A stretch of DNA of 64,000 nucleotides, taken from positions 496,001-560,000 of the forward strand of contig JAWKLZ010000001.1 of NCBI GenBank assembly GCA_041392475.1. The letters are read 5' to 3'. The notes under the pieces are model-generated. The model made no database searches, was not told where the DNA came from, and worked only from the letters and a program-made list of their open reading frames with translations. The DNA is from Chitinophagales bacterium (GTDB lineage Bacteria; Bacteroidota; Bacteroidia; Chitinophagales; UBA2359). Of the stretch, positions 55,931 to 64,000 are shown piece after piece (the first letter of the stretch is position 1; each line of letters starts with the position of its first letter). A program made the position numbers and the translations under genes.

Positions 55931-57922
55931 ATGAATATTAAGTGCATAGTGTTTTGGTGCCTCACGGTTGCGACACAATTCTCCTTTGTCAACGTGTATG
56001 CCAATCAACAAGGAGACGATCCGATTTTATTTTCATTTGGCGATGAATCGGTCACTTTGTCTGAATTTATTTATGTATATGAGAAACATAACTCACAGGA
56101 TAAGAATCAATACAGTCCTGAATCAGTAGATGAATATTTGAGACTATATACCAACTTCAAATTGAAAGTAAAAGAGGCAGAAAATTTGGGAATTGATACA
56201 CTTCCACACATTGCACCTCAACTGGAACAATACTACAAGCAATTAGCACAGAGCTACTTGTATGACAAGGAGGTAAGTGCTAATTTAATAAGAGAAGCTT
56301 ACTCTCGAATGACCAAAGAAGTGAAGACCAGTCATATTTTGATAAGAATCGGAGAAGATGCTTCTCCGCAAGATACTACTGTGGCTTACAACAAATTGGC
56401 AGGTATTCGCAAACAAATACTGGGAGGAGAGAGTTTTGAAAAGATGGCAAAGATGTATTCACAAGATCCTTCTGTGAAAGATAATGATGGGATGCTTGGA
56501 TATATTACTGCCTTTCAAACAGTTTATCCATTTGAATCGGCTGCCTATGAAACTCCAAAAGGGCAAATTTCGAATATTATTCGCACCAAATTTGGCTACC
56601 ATATAGTAAAGGTTCACGATATAAGAGCTGCAAAAGGTAGGGTTTTGACTGCACATATTTTGGTAAAATCGAAAGATTCGGATACGGAAGAGGCAAAGAC
56701 TGCTGCAAAGGAAAAAATAAACCAATTGTATGACCAAATCAAAAACGGAGGTGATTTTGCAGAAAGAGCTAAATTACAATCTGATGATAAACAGACTTCT
56801 AATAAAGGAGGCGAACTTCCATGGTTTGGAAGCGGACGTATGTTGCCAGAGTTTGAGGAGGCAGCATTTGGCTTAAAGCAAGTAGGAGATGTCTCCAAAC
56901 CTATTCAAACACGCTTGGGTTGGCACATCGTAAAATTATTGGAGAAAGAAGAAGTGGGTAGTTTTGAAGAGGAAGAAGCGGAAATCAAAAAGAAAATCAA
57001 ACGAGATAGCCGTTCCAAAGTATCGAAAGAAGTCTTTTTGAAAAGATTGAAAAACGATTACAAATTCAAAGAGAATCCAAACAAATTAGATCCTTTCAAA
57101 GATCCAAAACAGGAAGATGTGGTGAGAGGGAGATGGCAGATGAGTCAGGCAGAAAATTTGTCGGATGTGATGTTCTCTCTTGAAGTTCCAAATATGGGGA
57201 AAACCCAATATACCCAGCAACATTTTGCACGATTTATCCAAAATAACCAATTGAAAGCTCGAAGTAAAACTCAAGAATCAACTATAAATTTACTGTACGA
57301 CATGTTCGTTGAGCAGAGTTTGATGGAAGTGGAGGAAAGCCGATTGAGTGAAAAATATCCCGAATTTAAGCAGTTGTTGAAAGAATTTAGAGATGGTACT
57401 TTGTTGTTTGAATTGACCGAACAAAAAGTATGGAACAAGGCATTGGAGGATACAACAGGGCTAAATAAATTCTATGAAGCGAATAAACAAAATTACCAAT
57501 GGCCCCCACGAGTAGATGCGGCTGTTATCACCATTCAAGACCCTTCACTTGCCAAAAAAGTCTATAAGTTATTGAAAAAATCACCGACTAACTACGATGC
57601 TTTGGAGGCTAACTTTAATAAAGAAGGAGCAGAAAAAGTTGTGACAGTAAAGAAAGGTAAATATGAAACTGGGCAAAATGAATTGGTTGATAATATGCCT
57701 CAACAGGTAGGGATATCTATTCCAATTAACAACCAAGATGGTAGCCTTACTTACGTCAAAATCAATGAGATGCTTCCTGCAATGACCAAAGAATTACGAG
57801 AAGCAAGGGGATACATAATTGCAGATTACCAATCCGAACTTGAAAAAGAATGGGTGGAAGAACTGCGCCAAAAATATCCTATAAAAGTAAATGAAGAGGT
57901 GTTGAAAAGCATCTATAAGTAG
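55931..57922 (+). CDS. Periplasmic peptidylprolyl isomerase with two parvulin domains (PpiD/SurA-like)
   Basis: 663 residues. Signal peptide (MNIKCIVFWCLTVATQFSFV), SurA-N-like helical region, two PpiC rotamase domains at about 135-235 (TSHILIRIGEDASPQ ... GYHIVKVHDI) and 240-345 (AHILVKSKDSDTEEA ... GWHIVKLLEKEE), and a long C-terminal chaperone-like part. It should assist folding of outer membrane and secreted proteins. First of three consecutive periplasmic PPIase/chaperone-type genes ending with a MoxR gene, an arrangement conserved in Bacteroidota to my knowledge. Confidence 0.92.
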   Translation: MNIKCIVFWCLTVATQFSFVNVYANQQGDDPILFSFGDESVTLSEFIYVYEKHNSQDKNQYSPESVDEYLRLYTNFKLKVKEAENLGIDTLPHIAPQLEQYYKQLAQSYLYDKEVSANLIREAYSRMTKEVKTSHILIRIGEDASPQDTTVAYNKLAGIRKQILGGESFEKMAKMYSQDPSVKDNDGMLGYITAFQTVYPFESAAYETPKGQISNIIRTKFGYHIVKVHDIRAAKGRVLTAHILVKSKDSDTEEAKTAAKEKINQLYDQIKNGGDFAERAKLQSDDKQTSNKGGELPWFGSGRMLPEFEEAAFGLKQVGDVSKPIQTRLGWHIVKLLEKEEVGSFEEEEAEIKKKIKRDSRSKVSKEVFLKRLKNDYKFKENPNKLDPFKDPKQEDVVRGRWQMSQAENLSDVMFSLEVPNMGKTQYTQQHFARFIQNNQLKARSKTQESTINLLYDMFVEQSLMEVEESRLSEKYPEFKQLLKEFRDGTLLFELTEQKVWNKALEDTTGLNKFYEANKQNYQWPPRVDAAVITIQDPSLAKKVYKLLKKSPTNYDALEANFNKEGAEKVVTVKKGKYETGQNELVDNMPQQVGISIPINNQDGSLTYVKINEMLPAMTKELREARGYIIADYQSELEKEWVEELRQKYPIKVNEEVLKSIYK

Positions 57923-57979
57923 CTTTTTGTCGTTTTAGTTTTTATCTTATTCAATGGGTGATAAATCGAGTCTTTGTAG

Positions 57980-58855
57980 ATGATTTCCAGACTTATTGCT
58001 GTGTTTTCAATTGTCTTTCTGTTTTGTTGTATGGCATTTTTGTCGGCTTGTAGCTTGTTTGGTAGCAGTGATGCGAGCAATGAAAATGAACCAATAGCAA
58101 GAGTATTCAATCAATTTCTCTATCGTTCAGACTTAGAGAAGATGTTGGGTGATAATTATACATCAGAAGATAGTGTCAATCTCAGCAATTATTATATGTA
58201 TGATTGGATACATCACAATCTTCTCTTGAAAAAGGCGGAACTAGAACTCCCCAATAGCAAGGACGAAATAGAGCAAAAAATAGCAGATTATCGCGCTTCT
58301 TTGTTACTGTTTTTGTACGAACAAAATTTGCTTCAAAAGAATATGGATACAGTGATTACTGAATCTGATATTAGCAACTATTATCAAGAACATCAAGAAA
58401 GTTTTTTGCTTCGTGATCCTATATTGAAGGTTCAATTTGTCATTCTCAAAAAAGAATCGCCTCAGTTGGATTCTGTACGATATTGGCTAAAGAGTGGAAG
58501 TGAAATGGCTATGAAATCACTGCAAACGTATTGTTTTCAGTATGCTATCAATTTTTCACTGAGTCCTACTTGGCATACTTTGGAGCAGTTTAGCCAAGAA
58601 ATTCCTATTTCAGAAGAAGAAGTAGATGAATTATTATCAGATGCTTCTTTGTTTGAGACTAGAGATGCAGTAAATATTTATTTCGTCAAGATTGAAGATT
58701 ATGGACTGCAAGGAAAACTTGCTCCTTTGGATTACAAGAAGGGAGAGATTACCAAAATGATGGTGAATAAACGGCGCATTGAACACATCAAAGAGATGAA
58801 GGATGAGATTTATAAAGATGCCCTTGAGAAGAATCAATATGAAGTGTTCGATTGA
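57980..58855 (+). CDS. Lipoprotein, SurA/PpiC-like without a clear parvulin core
   Basis: 291 residues. Lipobox LSAC after a hydrophobic stretch (AVFSIVFLFCCMAFLSAC). The following part, EPIARVFNQFLYRSDLEKML ... LLLKKAELEL, resembles the N-terminal chaperone helices of SurA-like PPIases, and SNYYQEHQESFLL is the usual linker to a parvulin domain, but the rotamase signature (HILI, GYHIVK) is missing. Located 57 bases after the double-parvulin gene and 33 before the next, so it probably acts with them as a chaperone. Confidence 0.72.
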   Translation: MISRLIAVFSIVFLFCCMAFLSACSLFGSSDASNENEPIARVFNQFLYRSDLEKMLGDNYTSEDSVNLSNYYMYDWIHHNLLLKKAELELPNSKDEIEQKIADYRASLLLFLYEQNLLQKNMDTVITESDISNYYQEHQESFLLRDPILKVQFVILKKESPQLDSVRYWLKSGSEMAMKSLQTYCFQYAINFSLSPTWHTLEQFSQEIPISEEEVDELLSDASLFETRDAVNIYFVKIEDYGLQGKLAPLDYKKGEITKMMVNKRRIEHIKEMKDEIYKDALEKNQYEVFD

Positions 58856-58888
58856 TTAAATAAAACTTAAAGTATCAATAATAACAAT

Positions 58889-60241
58889 ATGAGCGTAAAT
58901 AATTGGATAATCTTTTTTGTCTTTTCACTGTTTTTGAGCTCTGCCTTTGTGCAGGCGCAAGAAAAAATCTTAGTAGATGAAATTATTGCAGTGGTAGGGG
59001 ATAAAATTGTATTGAAGTCAAATATAGAAGAACAGTATTGGGCAGCAATCAATCAAGGCATGGAAGATGACGGGCTACGTTGCCAAATTCTGGACCAACT
59101 GCTTTTGGAGAAAATGTTTGTCACTCACGCTGAAATAGACAGTTTGGAGGTTTCAGAGGAAGAAGTAGAGTCTGAAATTGATAGAAGGATGGATTATTTC
59201 TTGGGACTTTTTGGTGGTGATGAGCAAAAGTTTGAAGATTATTATGATAAGACGGTTTTGCAGATGAAGGAGGAGTTTCGTGACGATGTGAAGGATTTGT
59301 TGTTGGCACAACGCATGCAAGGAAAAGTGTTGAGTGATATCAAAGTGACTCCTAAGGAGGTAAAAACTTTTTTCAATCAGATTCCAAGAGACAGTTTGCC
59401 TTACTTCAATGCTGAAATAGAAATGGGGCACCTGGTGATTAAACCCGAATTGACAAAAACTGAAAAAGAAGGAACAATTGCGAGGTTGGCTGAGATAAAA
59501 AAGCAAATTGAGGAAGGAGCAGATTTTGGAGACATGGCTAAAAAGTTTTCGGAAGGGCCTAGTGGGCCACAAGGAGGTGATTTAGGTTTTATCGGGCGAG
59601 GACAGATGGTGCCAGAATTTGAAGGGGCGGCATTTCGACTTCGAAATCCTGGCGATATTTCGGGAACGGTGGAAACAAAGTTTGGCTTTCACATCGTTCA
59701 ATTGCTTGAAAGACGAGGGGATAAAATCCATGTTCGCCATATTTTGTTGCGACCAAAAATTTCCTATCAGCAATTAGAGGACGCTCAAACACAATTGGAT
59801 AGTATTCGCACATTGATTATGGAGGATGATTCACTGACTTTTCAAAAGGCAGTAGAAAAATTCTCGGATGATGAGGCTACTAAAAAAACAGGGGGGTTGA
59901 TTGTGAGTGAGCAATCTGGATCAAGTGTATATGATATGAATCAATTGGATCCAAATGACTTTTTTGCAATTGAAGAACTGAAAGAAGGGGAAATTTCGGA
60001 GCCTATCAAATATCAGACAAAAGAAGGTGATGATGCTTACCGTATTTTGTATCTATATAGTCGAACAAGTCCGCATGTCGCAAACCTGAAAGATGATTAC
60101 AGCAAAGTACAGAAAATTGTAAAAAGCAATAAGCAAAACGAAACTTTGATAAATTGGTTGGATCGTAAAGTCAAACGCACCTATATTTTTGTGAATGAAG
60201 AATACAAAGATTGCACGATGATGGAGAAGTGGATTAACTAA
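58889..60241 (+). CDS. surA: SurA-like periplasmic peptidylprolyl isomerase
   Basis: 450 residues. Signal peptide (FFVFSLFLSSAFVQAQ), SurA-N (DEIIAVVGDKIVLKSNIEEQ), parvulin 1 (EMGHLVIKPELTKTEKEG ... GFHIVQLLERRG), and a second, more diverged parvulin (HVRHILLRPKISYQQLEDA). Same overall plan as E. coli SurA, which escorts outer membrane proteins to the assembly machine. Third in the cluster; a 224-base gap leads to moxR. The symbol is by architecture, not by search. Confidence 0.88.
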   Translation: MSVNNWIIFFVFSLFLSSAFVQAQEKILVDEIIAVVGDKIVLKSNIEEQYWAAINQGMEDDGLRCQILDQLLLEKMFVTHAEIDSLEVSEEEVESEIDRRMDYFLGLFGGDEQKFEDYYDKTVLQMKEEFRDDVKDLLLAQRMQGKVLSDIKVTPKEVKTFFNQIPRDSLPYFNAEIEMGHLVIKPELTKTEKEGTIARLAEIKKQIEEGADFGDMAKKFSEGPSGPQGGDLGFIGRGQMVPEFEGAAFRLRNPGDISGTVETKFGFHIVQLLERRGDKIHVRHILLRPKISYQQLEDAQTQLDSIRTLIMEDDSLTFQKAVEKFSDDEATKKTGGLIVSEQSGSSVYDMNQLDPNDFFAIEELKEGEISEPIKYQTKEGDDAYRILYLYSRTSPHVANLKDDYSKVQKIVKSNKQNETLINWLDRKVKRTYIFVNEEYKDCTMMEKWIN

Positions 60242-60465
60242 GTTTTGAATGGTTAAAAAAAGGTAAATTATGGATTAGGGTGAGAGCCGTATTACCAAAA
60301 TGCAATCCCCTATCAATATTGTTTGTATATTCGCATCCGTTTTTATTGAAAAAACGAGTTTTAAACCTAATTCCAAGCATAATCAGTGTAGATTGAAGCC
60401 CAAACGATTTGTTCTTAGATTTTTTCTGCTTCAATTATACATTTTCAATTTTGATTTTATTAAGT

Positions 60466-61431
60466 ATGGCAACATATAAATCTGATGTAGAAGCGGTAGA
60501 TGCTTTAGCCGCAACGTATAGAAATTTAAGAAGTGAGATAGGTAAAATTATTGTAGGTCAAGACGATGTAGTGAAGAAAGTATTGATTTGTATCTTTTGT
60601 GATGGGCATAGTTTATTGGTCGGTGTACCTGGATTGGCGAAAACCCTTTTGGTACAAACCATTGCTAATGTGCTCGACTTGTCCTTCAAACGCATACAGT
60701 TTACACCCGATTTGATGCCATCAGATATTACAGGAGCGGAAATATTGGACGACAACCGAAAGTTTCGATTCAGTAGAGGCCCCCTTTTCGCCAATATCGT
60801 ATTGGCAGATGAAATCAACCGTACGCCTCCTAAAACACAAGCTGCTCTGCTTGAGGCGATGCAAGAACGTTCTGTGACGGCGGCAGGTATTGCCCATAAA
60901 CTTGAACTTCCTTTCTTCGTTTTGGCTACTCAAAACCCTATCGAACAAGAAGGTACTTATCCTCTACCAGAAGCGCAATTGGACCGTTTTATGTTCAATA
61001 TCAAGTTGGATTACCCGAGTTTTGCGGAGGAAGTAGATGTGGTAAAAAGGACTACTACAAACCAAATAACAGATTTAAAGAAAATTGTTTCGGGAGACGA
61101 AATTCGTTTTTTCCAACAATTGATTCGTAAAATTCCTATTGCAGACAATGTATTGGAATATGCTGTTAGATTGGCAAGTAAAACTCGCCCAAATACCAAA
61201 GATGCCTCTCCTTCTGCAAACAATTATTTGTCTTGGGGAGCTGGCCCAAGAGCTTCTCAATACTTGGTAGTTGGAGCTAAATGTCATGCTGCTATCAATG
61301 GTAAATACTCTCCTGATATTGAAGATGTTCAAGCCGTGGCAGAAGCGATTCTTCGTCATCGTATTGTGAAAAACTACAAAGCCGAAGCTGAAGGCATTTC
61401 TATCGAAAGTATTATTGAAGGACTGTTATAG
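60466..61431 (+). CDS. MoxR-type AAA+ ATPase (copy 2)
   Basis: 321 residues from ATG 60466 (MATYKSDVEAVD); the ATG at 60409 would add an untypical hydrophobic stretch. Walker A LLVGVPGLAKTLLV, Walker B NIVLADEINRTPPKTQAALL, sensor VLATQNPIEQEGTYPLPEAQ. Paralogous to the 50174 gene. It closes the PPIase cluster and may load or remodel an envelope partner; the usual vWA/DUF58 gene does not follow. Confidence 0.94.
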   Translation: MATYKSDVEAVDALAATYRNLRSEIGKIIVGQDDVVKKVLICIFCDGHSLLVGVPGLAKTLLVQTIANVLDLSFKRIQFTPDLMPSDITGAEILDDNRKFRFSRGPLFANIVLADEINRTPPKTQAALLEAMQERSVTAAGIAHKLELPFFVLATQNPIEQEGTYPLPEAQLDRFMFNIKLDYPSFAEEVDVVKRTTTNQITDLKKIVSGDEIRFFQQLIRKIPIADNVLEYAVRLASKTRPNTKDASPSANNYLSWGAGPRASQYLVVGAKCHAAINGKYSPDIEDVQAVAEAILRHRIVKNYKAEAEGISIESIIEGLL

Positions 61432-61436
61432 AGAAT

Positions 61437-61461
61437 CTTATTTCTTAGAATAAGTTTTTTT
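61437..61461 (+). terminator. Weak terminator after moxR copy 2
   Basis: CTTATT-TCTTAG-AATAAG (61437-61454) followed by seven T, starting 6 bases after the stop. The stem is short and AT-rich. Confidence 0.5.
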
Positions 61462-61749
61462 ACGCAGTTAAATGTCTTAGTTGTTCTTAGTTACATCTTT
61501 GTAATTTTCTACTTTTTACTGCTTCAAAATTGGCATATAGGCTATTCGCTTTTATCGTCATTAAAATGCCATATTACAAAACGAAATTAAAAAAATGCTT
61601 TTTTAGCAAATTGGTTTTTAGGATATTAGAAATAAATATACTGTTATGAAGATGAAGACTTATTGAAAATTTTGAAGAAAGATGTAACTTACATGCGATA
61701 CTACTTTTAGTATATTTCTTAACTATTGGTTCATTAAAATTTTTATAGC
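61462..61749. other. Noncoding leader of the DUF2442-ArsR gene
   Basis: 288 bases without a gene. The only structure noted is ATACT-ACTTTT-AGTAT (61698-61713), 37 bases before the start codon, a possible operator for the downstream HTH protein. Otherwise AT-rich and featureless. Confidence 0.35.
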
Positions 61750-62298
61750 ATGGCTAAAAATAGTTTACACGTTTCTAGTGCAAAGTATATTGATAATTAC
61801 GTTTTAGAGATTGAATTTAGTGATGGAACTACACAAGTTGTAAATTTTGAACAATTTCTTAAAATTTCCTCACATCACAATACCCGATATTACTTGAATA
61901 AGGATGTTTTTCAAGAATTTATGGTAGAAGATGGTCAGCTTCATTGGGGTAATCATGACTTGGAGTTTGATGTAGAAAAACTACATCGCAATGAATTATT
62001 ACCTCCTTCATTACCTTTCAAATCGGTAAAAAAGGCGAGTAAAATTTTAAGAGCAGTTAACCACAAGGTTCGCCGTCGAATTATCGAATTGCTGGAAGAA
62101 AACACTAGAATGACCGTTACCGAGATTTTTATCAAGTTGCGTATAGAGCAATCTGCTGCTTCTCAGCATCTTGCTATATTGAGGAATGAAGATATTGTTT
62201 TTACAAAGCGAGATGGTAAATACATTCATTATTCGTTGAATTATGAGCGTATTGATGAAGTGATGCGTTTTGTTAAAAGCTTGACAGGGAAACGATAA
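61750..62298 (+). CDS. DUF2442-ArsR HTH fusion protein
   Basis: 182 residues. Residues 1-80 form a DUF2442 domain (YVLEIEFSDGTTQVVNFEQF ... FQEFMVEDGQLHWGNHDLEF), normally a separate small protein often paired with a DUF4160 protein in toxin-antitoxin-like loci. Residues 95-182 are an ArsR-type winged helix (NHKVRRRIIELLEENTRMTV, EQSAASQHLAILRNEDIVFT). No metal-binding cysteines are present, so it is not a classic metal sensor. Probably a DNA-binding regulator; autoregulation through the palindrome upstream is possible. Confidence 0.82.
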   Translation: MAKNSLHVSSAKYIDNYVLEIEFSDGTTQVVNFEQFLKISSHHNTRYYLNKDVFQEFMVEDGQLHWGNHDLEFDVEKLHRNELLPPSLPFKSVKKASKILRAVNHKVRRRIIELLEENTRMTVTEIFIKLRIEQSAASQHLAILRNEDIVFTKRDGKYIHYSLNYERIDEVMRFVKSLTGKR

Positions 62299-62346
62299 TG
62301 TTGTATTTAACTCCTCAAATTTAGTTTTTTTTATTTATTGAAAATC

Positions 62347-63168
62347 ATGTTAGAACAGGCAAGACAACTCATTGAAGAAGCATGGAATGACCGAACATTG
62401 TTGCAGCAACCTGCAACAAAATTGGCTATAGAAACAGTTATTGAAGCGTTGGACAAGGGAAAAATTAGAGTCGCTTTTCCTTCAGATGATGGAGATTGGA
62501 TGGTAAATGAATGGGTAAAAAAAGCAGTTATTCTTTATTTTCCTATTTGTCAGATGGAAACCATTGAAATAGGGCCATTTGAATTTCATGATAAAATCCC
62601 TTTAAAGAAAAATTTTAAAAGCCTAAATGTGCGGGTAGTACCGCACGCCCTTGCCCGTTTTGGAGCTTATTTATCTCCTGGAGTTATTATGATGCCTTCT
62701 TATGTCAATATTGGGGCATATGTTGGTAGTGGTACGATGGTTGATACATGGGCAACAGTCGGTTCTTGCGCTCAAATAGGTGAAAACGTGCATCTTAGTG
62801 GAGGTGTTGGAATTGGTGGTGTGTTGGAACCTGTTCAGGCAAGTCCAGTCATTATTGAAGACAACTGCTTTATTGGTTCTCGTTGTATAGTGGTAGAAGG
62901 TGTACGGATAGAAACAGAAGCTGTATTAGGTGCTAATGTGGTCATCACACAATCTACAAAAATCATCGATGTGAGTGGCGAAGAGCCTATCTATTACCAA
63001 GGAAGGGTGCCTGCAAGATCGGTAGTTATTCCTGGCAGTTATACAAAAAAATTCCCTGCTGGCGAATACCAAGTTTCCTGTGCTTTGATTATTGGAAAGC
63101 GCAAAGAATCAACCGATAAAAAGGTATCTTTGAATCATGCACTACGTGATTATGATGTGGCTGTTTAG
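62347..63168 (+). CDS. dapD: 2,3,4,5-tetrahydropyridine-2,6-dicarboxylate N-succinyltransferase
   Basis: About 273 residues from ATG 62347 (TTG at 62338 rejected). A helical N-terminal domain precedes a left-handed beta-helix of hexapeptide repeats (GVIMMPSYVNIGAYVGSGTM, TWATVGSCAQIGENVHLSGG, IIEDNCFIGSRCIVVEGV). The DapD-specific RVVPHALARFGAYLSPGV is present. The enzyme transfers succinyl from succinyl-CoA in lysine and diaminopimelate (peptidoglycan) biosynthesis. Single gene with a terminator at 63218. Confidence 0.95.
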   Translation: MLEQARQLIEEAWNDRTLLQQPATKLAIETVIEALDKGKIRVAFPSDDGDWMVNEWVKKAVILYFPICQMETIEIGPFEFHDKIPLKKNFKSLNVRVVPHALARFGAYLSPGVIMMPSYVNIGAYVGSGTMVDTWATVGSCAQIGENVHLSGGVGIGGVLEPVQASPVIIEDNCFIGSRCIVVEGVRIETEAVLGANVVITQSTKIIDVSGEEPIYYQGRVPARSVVIPGSYTKKFPAGEYQVSCALIIGKRKESTDKKVSLNHALRDYDVAV

Positions 63169-63217
63169 AAAAATAAAGCAGTCAATAACGAGTCAGAATG
63201 AATATGATTTTAAATAG

Positions 63218-63254
63218 AAAGCCCGTTGGTCCTCATCACTAACGGGCTTTTTTT
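63218..63254 (+). terminator. Rho-independent terminator of dapD
   Basis: 10-bp stem AAAGCCCGTT (63218-63227) / AACGGGCTTT (63241-63250), 13-base loop, followed by a T run. Confidence 0.9.
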
Positions 63255-63265
63255 AATTTTTGCAA

Positions 63266-64000
63266 ATGGTAAAACGCCCTATATTCATAGCTATTTTGTG
63301 TTTTTTTACTGCAATATCAGGACAAGCTCAGCCGAGTCAAGCATTGAAGGGTTTGGTTAAGCAGATTGTAGATGCTTATTCGGAAGAAGAAAACATGCAG
63401 CAACTGCAAGTAGGTATTGTAGAAGGTGGTTATACTTATTACTATCAATTTGAAGGTGCAGATAAAATAGAAAAGACAAAAACTGACAGCACGCTACTTT
63501 TTGGTATTGGCTCTGTTACCAAAACCTTCACAGCGGCACTGCTTGCAGCAATGGTAGCAGAGGGAGTCGTAAAGTTGGAAAATTCAATTGCTCTTTATTT
63601 ACCCGATTCTGTAGTTTCTGCAAATTCCATTTTGAAAAATATTACCTTAGAACAGCTTGCTACCCATACTTCGGGTTTCCCTAAAATGCCTCGCAATCTT
63701 CCCTTCAAAATGAAGAATAAAGAAGATCCTCTTGCTGACTACCAACTTAGAGATGCATATCAATTTTTGATGGATTTCACCCCTGCTATAGATAGAAAAC
63801 ACATACAGGCTCTTAGAAAAAATGAAAAAGTGTTTTTGTATTCTCATTTTGGGATAGGTTTACTCGGACATTTGTTGGAAACGGCTGGCAGAAAATCTTA
63901 TACCAAGTTACTTCAACAATATGTTTTGAAGCCATTGAACTTGAAGGATACAAAGTTGGTGGAAAATCTTCTGCCAAATGAAGGGGCACAAGGGCATGAT
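63266..64000 (+). CDS. Serine hydrolase of the beta-lactamase (class C/PBP) family, 3' end outside the window
   Basis: Frame open from ATG 63266 to the window end (245 codons). Signal peptide (FIAILCFFTAISGQA), then the SxxK active site in FGIGSVTKTFTAALLAAMVA and LATHTSGFP, both standard for the family. The second motif, usually YxN (YSNxGY), reads YSHFGIGLLGHLLE, with His for Asn. Such proteins are periplasmic esterases, peptidases or lactamases; the substrate is open. The KTG motif lies beyond the window. Not co-transcribed with dapD because of the terminator between them. Confidence 0.88.
   Translation, partial: MVKRPIFIAILCFFTAISGQAQPSQALKGLVKQIVDAYSEEENMQQLQVGIVEGGYTYYYQFEGADKIEKTKTDSTLLFGIGSVTKTFTAALLAAMVAEGVVKLENSIALYLPDSVVSANSILKNITLEQLATHTSGFPKMPRNLPFKMKNKEDPLADYQLRDAYQFLMDFTPAIDRKHIQALRKNEKVFLYSHFGIGLLGHLLETAGRKSYTKLLQQYVLKPLNLKDTKLVENLLPNEGAQGHD

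Overview
The window is a chromosomal segment of a Bacteroidota (Bacteroidetes) bacterium. The evidence is AT-rich DNA with promoters of the TAnnTTTG type, several type IX secretion system (T9SS) C-terminal sorting domains, a DUF4249 lipoprotein, a PpiC/SurA/MoxR cluster and a two-gene ECF sigma/anti-sigma unit. The genus cannot be read from the sequence alone. All family names rest on motif recognition by eye; no database search was run. No tRNA, rRNA or CRISPR array was seen.

Layout. 1-14.2 kb: a truncated SEC-C protein and an unknown partner, a CNT nucleoside transporter, a Nudix hydrolase, a YigZ/IMPACT protein, a secreted zinc metalloprotease, a nucleoside phosphorylase, a DUF4249 lipoprotein, and an SPFH/NAD-kinase-like gene pair that an intact IS66-type element (11675-13224, 14-bp inverted ends, 8-bp target duplication) has split. 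14.5-16.7 kb: a membrane pyrophosphatase. 17.1-31.8 kb: the most striking region, two paralogous giant T9SS proteins. Each has a BNR/Asp-box propeller followed by a 75-bp tandem repeat (32 and 26 units of a Cys-rich 25-residue motif). They are nearly identical over 3.7 kb but end in different C-terminal modules. The first copy carries four frameshifting deletions and a stop codon. A TPR/HTH membrane regulator lies between the copies, and similar terminator hairpins follow hppA and each copy.

31.9-42 kb: a carotenoid-desaturase-like oxidoreductase; a tight operon of unknown purpose (STAND/AAA-like ATPase, small MscS-like membrane protein, cation:proton antiporter); a tiny LOTUS-like protein; DUF1232; threonine ammonia-lyase; a lipoprotein; FtsX. 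42-50 kb: ECF sigma factor and an anti-sigma factor with a duplicated N-terminal domain, facing a marR-adaptor-RND-TolC efflux operon. 50-55.7 kb: MoxR ATPase, a small outer-membrane-barrel-like protein, a TPR histidine kinase, and a divergent di-heme peroxidase. 55.9-61.4 kb: three periplasmic PPIase/chaperone-type proteins followed by a second MoxR. 61.7-64 kb: a DUF2442-ArsR fusion, dapD, and a serine hydrolase cut by the window end.

The best candidates for something undescribed are the ATPase/MscS/antiporter operon (33646-38092) and the twin repeat-protein locus (17133-31798), which looks like a system generating surface-protein diversity by repeat expansion and exchange of C-terminal modules.
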